From the NCBI GenBank assembly GCA_022925895.1, contig JAKSYS010000591.1:1-39775 (forward strand): a stretch of DNA of 39,775 nucleotides, in the 5' to 3' direction. Shown here one piece after another: positions 9,241 to 19,124 of the stretch. The stretch is from Fragilaria crotonensis. Its lineage: Eukaryota > Bacillariophyta > Fragilariophyceae > Fragilariales > Fragilariaceae. Each line of letters opens with the position of its first letter. Position 1 is the first letter of the stretch. Made by a program: the position numbers and the translations under genes. The notes under the pieces are model-generated. The model was given only the letters and a program-made list of their open reading frames with translations. It was not told the DNA's origin and did not search any database.

Positions 9241-10789
9241 GTGAACAGGTTGCTTGACAAATGCTACTGTAAAATATACCGTGCGATGAACTGCAATACT
9301 GGGGCATGATAAGTACCTGGTACTGTACATACTAGCTCCAAACGGGTTGCAAGTGTACCTCCGACGCATGATGAAAAAATAATATGAATTGTCGTAGATG
9401 CGAGTACATTTTGTACGTGACAGAAAAAAGCGTCATCCTTGTTTCGCCGCCGACGTGCATTTTAGAATAAGGTACAAGCATAAACATAGTATCTGGACGA
9501 CCAAAATTACGAGAGTAGCTGGACGGATTTTAAAACCACTCATTTCACCACATTCATGCACGAAGATTGTGCATTTCAGTAACTAGAGAATTGTCCTATG
9601 CCCTCAAACATATGGGGTTACTGTAGCTTGTTTGTGGTGAGGTGGGACAGTTCAAAAGATGCGGCGAGTTAAAATTTTGGATTTTTTTGGCGAATGTAAA
9701 GTTTTGCTTCGTAATTTAATTGCACATTTTTGTATCATGTCAACAGATGCAAAGAACGACAGTAGAGCTTCTTTGACACTGTTATTACTTGTTAGTATGC
9801 CGGTATTCTAATGTCGGTCAAATTTGCAGTCACATAACTTACTTTTGCATTTCTGACGGCCACTGCAAAATCAACATGGTCAAAGTCAATTTTGAACATT
9901 GAAGTGCGTCAACGTCGCAATTTTTTAATCCTACGGCACTTTCCATATGTTTCATACAAAAATTGCATGCTACTAATTTAATCGCATACAAAGCAAGAGT
10001 TTCATTACGAACTTCAAATTTTACTGCTGTCCATCTCAATGCCAATCCGAGTGTATTTATTGCTGAATACATAAATTTCAAGATGGCAGAACTGTAGAAT
10101 AGGCCCTTGTGATATACTTGTAACGTGAAAAAAAACTTGTTCCAACTTGACATTGTCAAAAGGGACTCAATTTGCCACACTAGTGACTGAAAGTCCAGGT
10201 ACTATGTTTAAAAAAATCTCGAAAAATAAAATTAGACCACTCATAACTCCATCAATACATATTGTATCACGGCTTTGAGTAGCTGAAAAGAAAGCCTTTT
10301 ATGAGATCTACAATTTGGTGCCGTTAGAAGTTGTGTATGAAGTGCGCCGACACAACGAATAATTTTACTAGTCCAGGTACTATGTTTATGCTTGTACTAC
10401 TAGTATATTATATATATATATTGATTGAGTAAAGGCGTTTTGCGCACACCGTGTCTCGTCGTCCCATTTCAATCTTTGTAGAGCATATACTCGGAGTGCA
10501 ACGTACTTGTAGTAGTATTCATATAGAGGATTCGAATCCACAACTGTGTTTCGATGAAAGAACTAATTACTCCGATAATACTCAATACTATGATAGAGTA
10601 CATGTACTCGAATCATGCCGTATAGTACTCCAGTACTTGACAGCAACACTAGTGTTCCAAATGTCCCCGCAAGATGGGGTCATTGGTCGTCGCCGCGACA
10701 TGAAACGTTGGAAGGCTTTTAACTCCTGATGGGACTTAATTGAGACGTTCAATTGCCGCTGGAGCAGTCAAGCACTCCCAGTATGTGAG
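9241..10789. other. Element interior, no gene recognised
   Basis: AT-rich DNA with GTAC-palindrome patches (9300-9350, 10370-10640). Bases 10418-10510 repeat the sequence at 4836-4930. An open minus-strand frame at 9839-10180 (113 codons) has no recognisable domain and unremarkable codon pattern; I do not call it a gene. Confidence 0.4.
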
Positions 10790-11110
10790 ATAAGAAACGA
10801 AATGCCACGTGCTTACGACATTTCGAACCAGTCACGTCTAACGAAACACGACATGGGTCGTAGTCTGACGTACTTTCAGTTTAGAATAGTCCTTCGTTAG
10901 AAATGATTATGAAAGACCACGCTGAATGGACGTTTCGAATCGCTTGACTTCAAGAGGAACACGTCACTGTTTTGACGTTCTTTACGTTTTAAATAGTCCT
11001 TGGAGACAAATATGAAATGGATCATTACGTCGATTTGGACATTTCAAATCAATCACGTTTGATAGATATGTCAGTGTTGGGAGTCTGACGTTGAACTTTA
11101 TTGCTCAAGT
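10790..11110. repeat. Degenerate ~105-110-bp tandem repeat upstream of the RING-TPR gene
   Basis: Three diverged units can be aligned: each has a CATTTCGAA/CGTTTCGAA/CATTTCAAA core followed by TCACGT or GACTTC-like sequence and a GACGTTxTTTA block, and the last two are preceded by ATAGTCCTT. The array ends 180 bp before the start codon of the downstream gene. Confidence 0.5.
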
Positions 11111-11293
11111 TGAATAAATTTAGATTTAACACCACTACCCTGGGACATTTATTGTACGTCACTTGACAAGAAACATGCTAGCGTGTCGTGAATGAGTTGT
11201 CGGTTGTTTCTTGAAATCAACGCATTTTCCTGTTGCCCCACAAAAACGTCCTTGGAGCATCTTGACAACAGTCGAACGAAACACACAACCACC

Positions 11294-13519
11294 ATGGGTC
11301 TTGATCTCGTTCATGTGCTATCGTCTACGCGACATTATTGTGAATTTCAGTGTACCATGTGCAAGAGATTAACATCTCTAGATTCCTACATTGTTTCGAC
11401 ATGTTCTCATGTCATTTGCAACGCTTGTCTCCGACGTGGCAGTGGTACCAGCACCACCAACAATAACAATGCGGTTACTGTTGCTGATTGGAAGCCCACA
11501 CACGCAGCGTCGTGTCTCTCGTGTCGAAATTCTTCCAAAGAAGTGACGAAATTGGCAGAAGGCCAACCGCTGGCACATCGTGTGTTGGGACGAGTCAAAG
11601 TTGCCTGTCCCATTGGCAAGAGACACAACTGTACTTGGGTTGGAGATTACAAGGACTTGCCATCCCATATCAACTCTCACCAACAACGTAATAACATGCG
11701 GCGCGCACAAAAGAAGGGAAACGAAATGACGCAGCGTGCGACTAGCTCTGCGGTTGATGAGATTCCGACAATGGCAAAGGACATCAACAACAACAACAAC
11801 AATATCGAAGGATCCACCACAGTACAAGTAAGGACTACCAGTAGGCGGCGCAGCATCACTCAGCAGGATCAGGAGGAGCTTGGCATTCGTGAACACAACG
11901 GCATGCACGACAAATTAAAGATGACAGCTGAGAAAGTTGAGCATCACGAAAATGACACGTCAGACCAAGAAGGTTCAAAGTTTCCACGAGGCCGATGGGG
12001 CATGGATCTAATCTCAAAGATCGCTCTGAATACCTCGGATCATACCGCCAAGCGTCCAAAGAGCGCCATGAGAAGAAAGATGGAGCATGACAATGAAGAT
12101 GGGTTGGGAACATCAGATGTTCGTAGAGTTGATCAAGCGGCAAAGTCAGTGTCTGAAAGCCTTAATGCCAGCGGCTCCAGACTGACATTGATATCCCGAC
12201 TTCCTGCCAGACGAAGTTCGCTGAACCTCGGAAAGTCAACTGCTACTCAAAAGGAAAGCACTGCTACGGAGGGCATACCAGTGATTCGCAAACAATCGTT
12301 CTTGAGAAGGTCGCTCAACCTCGAAAACGTACCAACTACTACACAACGGGATGGTGCCAGTGGTCCTGCTACGGCGGCAGCAGCACGCGCATCGCCTCAC
12401 CAAAGTGCTGGGTACAGGGCCTTTCAAGCTGGCAAATTTCAAATGGCTGTGGATGCCTTCACAGACGGTATTCAGGCGGTCATGATGCCCAATACTAATG
12501 TACCGTGCACGCAAGCCGAAGAACAGTTGGCATCCTTGCTCTATTCGCAACGTGCTCATGCTCATCATCGTCTTGGTCAATTCCGTGACTGTATCACTGA
12601 TTGTGACGATGCGTTGAAGCTTGACGCTTCGAATGAGCTTGCGTATGTGCGGAAATCCAAGGCTCTGGTGGAACTTCGACAGTTCGACATGGCACACAAC
12701 TGCTTATCGGCCGGGTTTGGACGCATTCCAACGTCGCTGGTCTTGGAGGGTGCCATGAAGGATTCGTATAAGCTTGCAAAAACAATGCAGCATGTTGACC
12801 AGTATTTTAACAAGGAACAATACCAGAAGGTACTAGACGCCACCGACAATTTGGGCGCCTTCAAGTTGAATCGCTATGTTCTCGTGGCAAGAGCCAAGGC
12901 GTATCTATTGCTAAATCTTCCAGATAAGGCAATCGAGGCGGCAAATCGAGTGTTTGGTTCCGACAATCAGAGCGTGGATGCATTGGAAATTCGAGCCAAG
13001 GCTCGGTATATGAATGGCCTTCTCGAAGATGCTCTCATGGATTGTCAAACTGCCCTTTCCATTCATTCATCTCCGCGGGAAAGCATCAACGAGACATACC
13101 AAACGGTTCGACTCGTCGAACAGGTGTATTCGGAAGCCAAGCAAGCCATGCGTGCCGGATCATTCCGGCAGGCAGTTGCTGCGTTTGGAAAGGCGATTCA
13201 AGCATCTCAGCCACTACCGAAATCGACGGTACTGTTTCGAACACTTCATGCAGGACGGGCAGAAGCTCATCTGCACACGAAGAACTACATCCAAGCCTTG
13301 GCGAATGCAAACACTGCTCTAGAGTCACATCCGCAGTATGTCAGAGCATGGGAAACAAAAATAAAAGCAATGGAAGCCCTGAATCGAACGAAACAGCTGC
13401 GGAATGAGTTGTCAGGTATTGTTGCCCCGGGTGGTTGGGGCTTTCGGAATGCGACGTTGACCGAAGCATATCGCCGATGCAATATGAGTATCGATGGATC
13501 TGCCGGCGACAGCTCATGA
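11294..13519 (+). CDS. RING / TRAF-type zinc finger / TPR protein (element cargo)
   Basis: Intact, intronless, 741 residues from the ATG at 11294, preferred because of its strong context (CACCATGG); an in-frame ATG at 11192 would add 34 residues in a weak context. A C3HC4 RING finger spans residues 20-77 (C20, C23, C37, H39, C42, C45, C74, C77), then a C2H2-like TRAF-type finger (C105, C113, H125, H129), a long basic, Ser/Thr- and Asn-rich linker, and from about residue 371 to 705 a series of TPR motifs in an arrangement like DNAJC7/TPR2 co-chaperones but without a J domain. RING plus TPR suggests an E3 ubiquitin ligase that picks substrates or chaperones through the TPRs. It lies between the arms of the 11.3-kb element, so it looks like a captured host gene; absence of breaks hints that it may still be expressed. 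Family call firm, function inferred. Confidence 0.8.
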   Translation: MGLDLVHVLSSTRHYCEFQCTMCKRLTSLDSYIVSTCSHVICNACLRRGSGTSTTNNNNAVTVADWKPTHAASCLSCRNSSKEVTKLAEGQPLAHRVLGRVKVACPIGKRHNCTWVGDYKDLPSHINSHQQRNNMRRAQKKGNEMTQRATSSAVDEIPTMAKDINNNNNNIEGSTTVQVRTTSRRRSITQQDQEELGIREHNGMHDKLKMTAEKVEHHENDTSDQEGSKFPRGRWGMDLISKIALNTSDHTAKRPKSAMRRKMEHDNEDGLGTSDVRRVDQAAKSVSESLNASGSRLTLISRLPARRSSLNLGKSTATQKESTATEGIPVIRKQSFLRRSLNLENVPTTTQRDGASGPATAAAARASPHQSAGYRAFQAGKFQMAVDAFTDGIQAVMMPNTNVPCTQAEEQLASLLYSQRAHAHHRLGQFRDCITDCDDALKLDASNELAYVRKSKALVELRQFDMAHNCLSAGFGRIPTSLVLEGAMKDSYKLAKTMQHVDQYFNKEQYQKVLDATDNLGAFKLNRYVLVARAKAYLLLNLPDKAIEAANRVFGSDNQSVDALEIRAKARYMNGLLEDALMDCQTALSIHSSPRESINETYQTVRLVEQVYSEAKQAMRAGSFRQAVAAFGKAIQASQPLPKSTVLFRTLHAGRAEAHLHTKNYIQALANANTALESHPQYVRAWETKIKAMEALNRTKQLRNELSGIVAPGGWGFRNATLTEAYRRCNMSIDGSAGDSS

Positions 13520-14154
13520 CCGAAGCAAAGGTATGCATAAAGGGCAGATACTGTAGAGCGAAGGCGAATGCCGCTCCGGGGACTGAATGCCTGAGGGGAG
13601 GGGGAGATAGAGTAATTAGCAGGTTATTGCATAATGCTTTCAGCCTCCTACATACGACAGTAGCATTTTATGCCGATGGCATATGGCAGGGGTCGCTGAG
13701 GTTGGGTACTGTAGTGTCCTTGAACAAGTTTCCCAAAAGGTTAACTTGCATTGTTATGAGAACTCCAGTGGTATAAACACTGAGACGGTGTGTCAAATAT
13801 TTGTCGAAGGCACATTTTTCATCCAGACAGACAGAGTACATTCAGTGCCGCAGAATGCCAGCAACGAGATATCACTTCTCAGGAGTTGCACAGCAAGGTG
13901 TTAGACTATGTTCGGCGTCAACCAACCAGCTGGGGCACTAGAGCTCTCGTGTCTGTGGCTAACCCAGAGAACTAGAATACATTGTGAGGTACTCCAGTAC
14001 TCCTATTAAATTCATATATAAAGGTTACTGAGAACTCCGGTACCAAATACCCAGTACTACAGTACAGTAGAGATGTCTGTGAAGGGTGATGGCGAGAGGA
14101 GTCATGGTGATGGCTGCAATGGCTATACATGCTGCGTACAGGGGATAGTCGATA
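13520..14154. other. Element interior, 3' flank of RING-TPR gene
   Basis: No gene recognised. Contains a purine-rich run near 13595 and a GTAC-rich patch at 13985-14060. Confidence 0.4.
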
Positions 14155-14297
14155 GGGGTTGCGGGAAACACCGATTTTTCAATACGGTTCCCGCAACCCC
14201 GAAGAATTCCGGCGTACAGTTCAGTGCTGGAATCAGTACAGAATACAAGTACTGTACTACTATACAGAGTATAGTAGTACAAGAGTATAGTAACAAT

Positions 14298-14530
14298 ATC
14301 CTACTATATTATAAATTAATTGTGTGCGTGTGTGCGTGCGTGCGTCCGTCTGTTACGGAGTATGACCACTCTGGGGTACTGGATGAAATGAATACTGTCT
14401 GAATTTTTTCACTTCGCCAGGGTTGAGTACTGAAAGTAAACAGTAACAGTAAAAGTAGTGGTACGGAGTACGACCAGGTTGGGGGTACTGTACGTCCAGT
14501 TTCCTGTAGTAGACACTCCGATCAAATGTG
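14298..14530 (+). repeat. Insertion in left fold-back arm containing dispersed repeat copy B
   Basis: The right arm of the fold-back lacks these ~230 bp. The insert begins with the same sequence as copy A at 9018 (CTACTATAT.ATAAATTAAT, then the TGTGTGCGTG run), indicating a small mobile sequence with a fixed left end. Confidence 0.6.
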
Positions 14531-14870
14531 AGGTACCCACTAGTATATATATATATAGTAGACTACGCATAAAATGAAATAATATATTTGATTACGTATG
14601 CTTCCTCCTAAAAACCCAGAACTCTACTACTAGAGAGAACACCGTTTTCCAGGGTTCGTAACGGCGTCTCGGATCGCGCTTCCATTGAACAGCTTGTATT
14701 GCTATTGTATGATATATGCATATATGTCATACGTATGATGAGCATGTAAGATACGCGAAGGACAAAGTCGGCAGTTTTTTTAGGGGTTGCGGGAACCGGC
14801 TGGAATTGATTCTCTGGTGTCACGCTATTGCGTCAGAGAGAGCTCAACACGGATTCGACAATCATATAGG

Positions 14871-14946
14871 AAGTTGTCCGAGTGATCCGAGAAGTTGTCC
14901 GAGTGATCCGAGAAGTTGTCCGAGTGATCCGAGAAGTTGTCCGAGA
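14871..14946 (+). repeat. 21-bp tandem repeat (3.6 copies)
   Basis: Perfect units of AAGTTGTCCGAGTGATCCGA plus G at 14871, 14892 and 14913, then a 13-bp partial. It lies in the loop of the fold-back element; related GTTGTCC/GGACAAC words occur inverted near 15175-15200. Confidence 0.9.
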
Positions 14947-15668
14947 GCGTATCCCTAATGCATAGCGGTACTGAGTACTAGGGTGTGTAGGAATGTCAGT
15001 AGAGTAGTCCATGTAAAAGTAATTTCATCCTCTGAAACGAGTTTCAAAAAGTCAAATCGCTCCGAAAAGTCGTTTCAAGAAATGAGTGATCCGGAATTGG
15101 GATCACTTCTTTTTAATCCCTGTAGACCTATACCAGATGCTACACAAAAATAGGGTTAAGCAGTGATCCAGAAGGACAACTTGAAAATCCTCCGGACAAC
15201 TCGAAAATTCTCTGAAAGACGCTATTTTGTCGAGCTCCATTTTCGATAATAGTACGAAACAACAAATCGAAACCAGCTGTTTCCCGCATCCCTAAAAAGC
15301 TGCCGGCTTTGTCCTTCGCCTTTCTTACATGGTAATCAAGGTACTAGTACCATGGTATGACATATATGCATATATCATACTACTTCGCTATACGAGCTGA
15401 TCAATGGCAGAGATCCAAGACGCCGTTAAAAGCCCTGGAAAACGGTTTTCTCTCTCTAGTAGAGTTCTGGGTTTTTAGGAGGAAGCAGCACACGTAATCA
15501 AATATATTATTTCATTTTATTCGTAGTCTATTATATATATATTGTTGCTATACTCTTATACATACTCCATATTTCAGTACTCTCTACTGATACCAGTACT
15601 GAACTGTACACCGGAATTTTTCGGGGTTGCGGGAACCGTAGTGAAAAATCGGTGTTTCCCGCAACCCC

Positions 15669-16168
15669 ATAGTGAAAAATGCTACTGCACAACATCATAC
15701 CAGTAATAAGCTAAAAAAAAGAATTCTATCGAGGGAAATTGTTGTTGCTGGAGTACATGATAGCATATATATGGTGTATCTTATGTCCTGTAAATGATAC
15801 ACATGGAGAGAGTCATCGAATCCCGGATGTCTTTCAATGCTGATCTTCGGTTGAATTGTGCGTTGAGCTGTGTTGTGGCACTGGAGTATTCGGAATATCC
15901 GACCGGTTGAGTATGTTGCAGGCCTGTTTCAAGAAGAAATCACGATGGTGGCAGGTCAGATCGATGGAACGCTTATCAATGTATAAATGTATGAATAGAT
16001 ACACATGATCGATGTGGAACAACATATCAGAATCGTCGACAAATTTGTTACGGGCACGTAATCAGATGCTTCACACGAACACCTTTGTCGCTCCTCTTGC
16101 ACATACCTGTTTCCTGTCTACTGCTTCTAAGCCAGAGGTGCTTCTTTCGCATTCGACACAACTATACA
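15669..16168. other. Element interior, no gene seen
   Basis: AT-rich. The minus-strand open frame at 15834-16025 has no recognisable domain and is not called. Confidence 0.4.
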
Positions 16169-16565
16169 ATGAACGATGAGGAGACCTGCATGGGGTTGCT
16201 AGAAGCATGCGCGACCAATCAGACGAACTTGGTCGCACAGTACTTGAGAAAGGGTGCTGATCCGAATTATCAGCATCCGGACTGCAGCACCAGTCCTTCT
16301 TTGTTGCAATATGCGTGCGGGTCACTGGCATTGTGCTCAACTCTTGATGGCTGCAGGTGCCTCGACGACCGAAATCGAAACATGCAGGCCTCACGCCGCT
16401 CCAATGGCACTTCAACGACGTGACCATGCCATTGTAGATCGCCCTGTTGGGTCGAGTATCGCCCCAGGAACGAAAGAAAGATGGTCTCAAGACAATCCTA
16501 GTAGCCGGATGGATGGGATGAAGGTGCTCCAGTCCTGGCGCGACTGGTCACTTTGTAGTGGATGA
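16169..16565 (+). pseudogene. Ankyrin-repeat gene, frameshifted
   Basis: Starts at ATGAACGATGAG (MNDEETCMGLLEACATNQTN). The first ankyrin repeat (LVAQYLRKGADPNYQHP) is in one frame, the second (GHWHCAQLLMAAGAST) continues in another after a shift near 16300, and the start of a third (GLTPLQWHFND) lies in the remaining frame near 16390. At least two frameshifts therefore break it. Ankyrin repeats mediate protein binding; no catalytic domain is visible. It sits inside the long-TIR element and is probably a second captured host gene. The open frame at 16679-17200 may be its decayed downstream part. Confidence 0.6.
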
Positions 16566-16678
16566 TGAACAGATCAGACCGTCAATGATTCAAGAAATTC
16601 AGGTCGCAACGGGAATGCGAAAATCCAGCTGTCCAACATGATGAGCAAGGAATTAGTGAATGTGACCGACTTGCGGAA

Positions 16679-17200
16679 GTGGAGGTGGGTAGTCTGCTAG
16701 AATATCTTGCAGGGTGCTATCCATCCATGCCAGATGTGGAACGGATCATTGTAATTACGTCTCAATCTACACCTTCCGCTCAACTGTCATGGCTGTTGCT
16801 GCACAACAATAAGGCGACAGCACTCGTTGTACCAAGTTGGTGGGACACACTGCTGGACTTGAATTGGATGACCAAATGGCAAGCAACAATCTTGGGGATG
16901 CTCACCACGAAAGAGCTCATGCCGGGAATACTCTACAATTATCGACGCCAAACTGTTGCCACTGTTGTTCTCGTGTCTCCTGCGGCAACAACGGCACGCG
17001 AAAACAAGTATATTTTGGAAACGGAATTGTGGAAGGCAAAGTACAAAAATCTCATGGCAATGACAGCAAAAGTCCCAGACAAATCGTTGAATCGACAGTT
17101 TCAACCAAGACTGCAGTCACTTTCAAAGTCGGGACGACCGCAAGTCAAGAAACAAAAGAAAGGTACCATTGTGCCTTGGTTCGCCGCATGTCATGCCTAA
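16679..17200 (+). CDS. Open frame of unknown function, possibly remnant of the ankyrin gene
   Basis: A 173-codon frame starting MEVGSLLEYLAGCYPSM with no recognised domain. The DNA from 16783 to 17272 has a relative at 20957-21350, where the same frame is full of stops, so long-term coding constraint is doubtful. A second overlapping frame (16837-17244) with a CCHCC motif is equally open. Both may be chance survivals of a broken gene carried by the element. Confidence 0.25.
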   Translation: MEVGSLLEYLAGCYPSMPDVERIIVITSQSTPSAQLSWLLLHNNKATALVVPSWWDTLLDLNWMTKWQATILGMLTTKELMPGILYNYRRQTVATVVLVSPAATTARENKYILETELWKAKYKNLMAMTAKVPDKSLNRQFQPRLQSLSKSGRPQVKKQKKGTIVPWFAACHA

Positions 17201-17272
17201 AAATCCATAAAGGGAGCACAAACTACTACAGGGGAATTTCATAGGTACATTAACGCATATGTAATATTTCGT
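16783..17272 (+). repeat. Element segment related to 20957-21350
   Basis: Shares TGGCTGTTGCTG.ACAACAA, GACAGCACTCGT, CTGCTGGACTTGAA, TCTCATGGCA, GACAAATC and TATTTCG in the same order and strand with the DNA downstream of the metallophosphoesterase, about 75-80% identical where alignable; the outside copy has a ~100-bp gap. Confidence 0.75.
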
Positions 17273-17789
17273 GTAAACTAACACTGTCTTCCAACTTGCA
17301 AACGTTGTGAGTTGGTCATGGTTCGGCGTCCATTGATTATCATCATGCAGACGAGACAGGACAAGTGCATGTTTGACATTCTCAATTCGCGAACGTTACC
17401 TTGTCCGAATAGGCACCAGGCTACTCTCCATGGTAGTTGGCGGATCCCTTGAACGTTCCTGCCATGGAATCGCGGGATTCCAAAGAACCTGTCGAGATAC
17501 AGATGCTCCGCCTCGATCTGTCAAACACGCTTCATGATTCCATGAAAATGCTCAAAAGTTAGAGCTTGGCGAGGAGGCATGGCAGTTGGATGTCATGACT
17601 GCCACAAATATGTGTAGCCAAACACCAAATGGAGAGGAGATGCCATGAAAGAGAATTCATCGTTAACCAGAAAACAGTTACAGTTGAAGGGCCAACATGT
17701 GCTAGCTTTTTTATGCGATGAGATCGAGATTCATACGACAGTAAGCGCTGCAGACGAAGGTGTTGTTCATGTTATACAGTACTCCAGTA
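17273..17789. other. Element interior, no gene seen
   Basis: Mixed-composition DNA with no open frame or domain I can recognise; ends at the inner edge of the right TIR. Confidence 0.4.
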
Positions 17790-19118
17790 GATACTACGAG
17801 AGTAACTAGGAAATATAATAACGCAGGATGTTACCGTAGGGTTCGGTAGAGAATGTACGCACGCGACAATCTACTGCAAGACATGAGACAAGTCATCACT
17901 ATTTCGTTGTATTGCGCATGTCGCTTCCCAACATGGCAACTACATCATTACATATAAGACCACAACTCAATCAATTCTCGTTCAATTTAAGAATTTCAAA
18001 ATGATCCAAGTTCAACAAAAAGTGTCGCAACTTTCTGTATACTCAGATTGTTCGCTCGTCTTTTGCTTCAAAATTAAATGTACATCTTGCACCATCACAA
18101 TGCGGCATCGGGACTCTGCTTGGTCGCCATATATTGGCCCACAACTCAATCAATTATTGTCTGATTCTAGAATTTCGAATTGTGTTGCAACCGATTGAAA
18201 ATCCTTCCAATGTCTGTCGATTCAGATTGTTTGCAAGTTGTTTGCTAAAATTCCATTTTCTTGTCACATCATCACAACGCGGCATCCGGACTCCATCTCT
18301 TGCTGCATATTGGAACAGAACTTAATCAATTCTTGTCTGATTTGAGAATTTCGAGTTGTGTCACGGCCGGTCAAACACCTCTTCACTTTCTGTCGACTCA
18401 GATTGTTTGCTCGTTGGCTGCGTAAAAATTCCATCTTCCCCTCGCACCCTCACAATGCGGCATCCGGACTCTACCTCTTGCCAGATATTTGACCACAACT
18501 CAATCAATTCTCGTCTGATTTGAGAATTTCTAGTTGTATCTCGGCCGAACGAACATCCCTTCACTTTCTGTCGACTCAGATTGTTTGCTCGTTGACTGCG
18601 TAAAACTTCATCTTCCTCAAAGCAAGGTTTTTGAATGCCCGTATCGAGATCCTTGGTGTCAGACGCACTCAAAATGCCCAGAAACTAAGGACACCATGGA
18701 ACCTGGTGGTAGTGTCCTAGATGTGGCGGCAAGCAACACCAGGATCAAACAGAGCCACCAAGCTTCAAAACCGACAAGGAACTTGTGTCTCCATACATTC
18801 AGAATACGTGATCGTCGTTGTCGAATGTTGTTGTTGGTTTGTGCTCCCAACCCGGAGGTTTTCAAAATACCACTGAAGACATGTCCTGCGAGTAACGTTC
18901 TACTTAAGGCAGAAGTAACATTTCTGCACCATTTTTGAGTACCCACAGCGTTACCGAATCATCTAAATTACCATTGGATTCAGTAGGAATTGCGTGTGAG
19001 AATACTGCTGTCCTCAAAGGGGTATTTTAGATTTGCGTGGAGCGTCTCGTAAAACTTAGTATCGGTCAGGCAACATCTACTAGCGTAACGTTACTTTAGT
19101 AACGTTTATGATCTAATA
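17790..19118 (-). repeat. Right long terminal inverted repeat (~1.33 kb)
   Basis: Inverted partner of 7781-9023. It is slightly longer because of extra sequence around 18620-18800 that has no counterpart on the left. Confidence 0.85.
17955..18620 (-). repeat. 177-bp satellite array in right TIR (about 3.5 units)
   Basis: CGGCATC landmarks at 18103, 18280 and 18458, spacing 177 and 178 bp. On the reverse complement the units read GGATGC...AACAATCTGAGT...AGAATTGATT.AGTTGTGG, the diverged counterpart of the left array. Confidence 0.85.
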
Positions 19119-19124
19119 CCGTAG
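19119..19124 (+). repeat. Target-site duplication, right
   Basis: CCGTAG immediately after the right inverted repeat, same orientation as at 7775-7780. Confidence 0.75.

Larger units (their letters stand above)
14155..15668. mobile_element. Nested fold-back element (1.5 kb)
   Basis: Two long imperfect arms (14155-~14812 and ~15262-15668 inverted) surround a centre around 14870-15190. Each tip is itself a hairpin: GGGGTTGCGGGAA...TTCCCGCAACCCC at 14155-14200 and again at the right end. The arms also share GATATATGCATATATGTCAT and AAAACCCAGAACTCTACTA. The GGGGTTGCGGGAA motif recurs internally near 14783 and, inverted, near 15280. Flanks show only ATA on both sides (14152-14154 and 15669-15671), a weak candidate target duplication. 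No protein is encoded, so it is non-autonomous. Confidence 0.7.
7781..19118. mobile_element. 11.3-kb non-autonomous long-TIR transposon carrying host genes (Pack-type)
   Basis: The ends are long inverted repeats (7781-9023 and 17790-19118) whose outermost 37 bases are identical (starting TATTAGATCATAAACG), flanked by the direct repeat CCGTAG on both sides (8 bp, TACCGTAG, if the terminal TA is counted to the target). Each arm contains a ~177-bp satellite array. Cargo: an intact RING/TPR gene, a broken ankyrin gene and a nested fold-back element. No transposase or integrase was recognised, so it must be mobilised in trans. Long TIRs with internal repeats plus captured host genes fit Mutator-like Pack-MULEs, although their target duplications are usually 8-11 bp; a 6-bp duplication also occurs in Polintons, but none of their genes is present. 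Superfamily is left open. Confidence 0.75.

Noticed and set aside
9839-10180. Minus-strand 113-codon frame inside the long-TIR element
   Set aside because: No domain, no similarity recognised, AT-rich surroundings; a chance frame is more likely.
10520-10545. GGATTCGAATCC as the T-arm of a tRNA
   Set aside because: No acceptor, D or anticodon arm can be folded around it; it is just a palindrome.
14871-14946. 21-bp repeats as a CRISPR array
   Set aside because: The units are head-to-tail with no spacers, lie in a eukaryotic fold-back element and no cas genes exist; it is a plain minisatellite.
18534-18938. 134-codon forward frame and its minus partner in the right TIR
   Set aside because: It overlaps the inverted repeat and satellite, is not conserved in the left arm and has no domain.
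7781-19118. Polinton/Maverick virus-like element, because of 6-bp duplication and long TIRs
   Set aside because: No polymerase B, integrase, ATPase, protease or capsid-like genes are present and the cargo is host-like.
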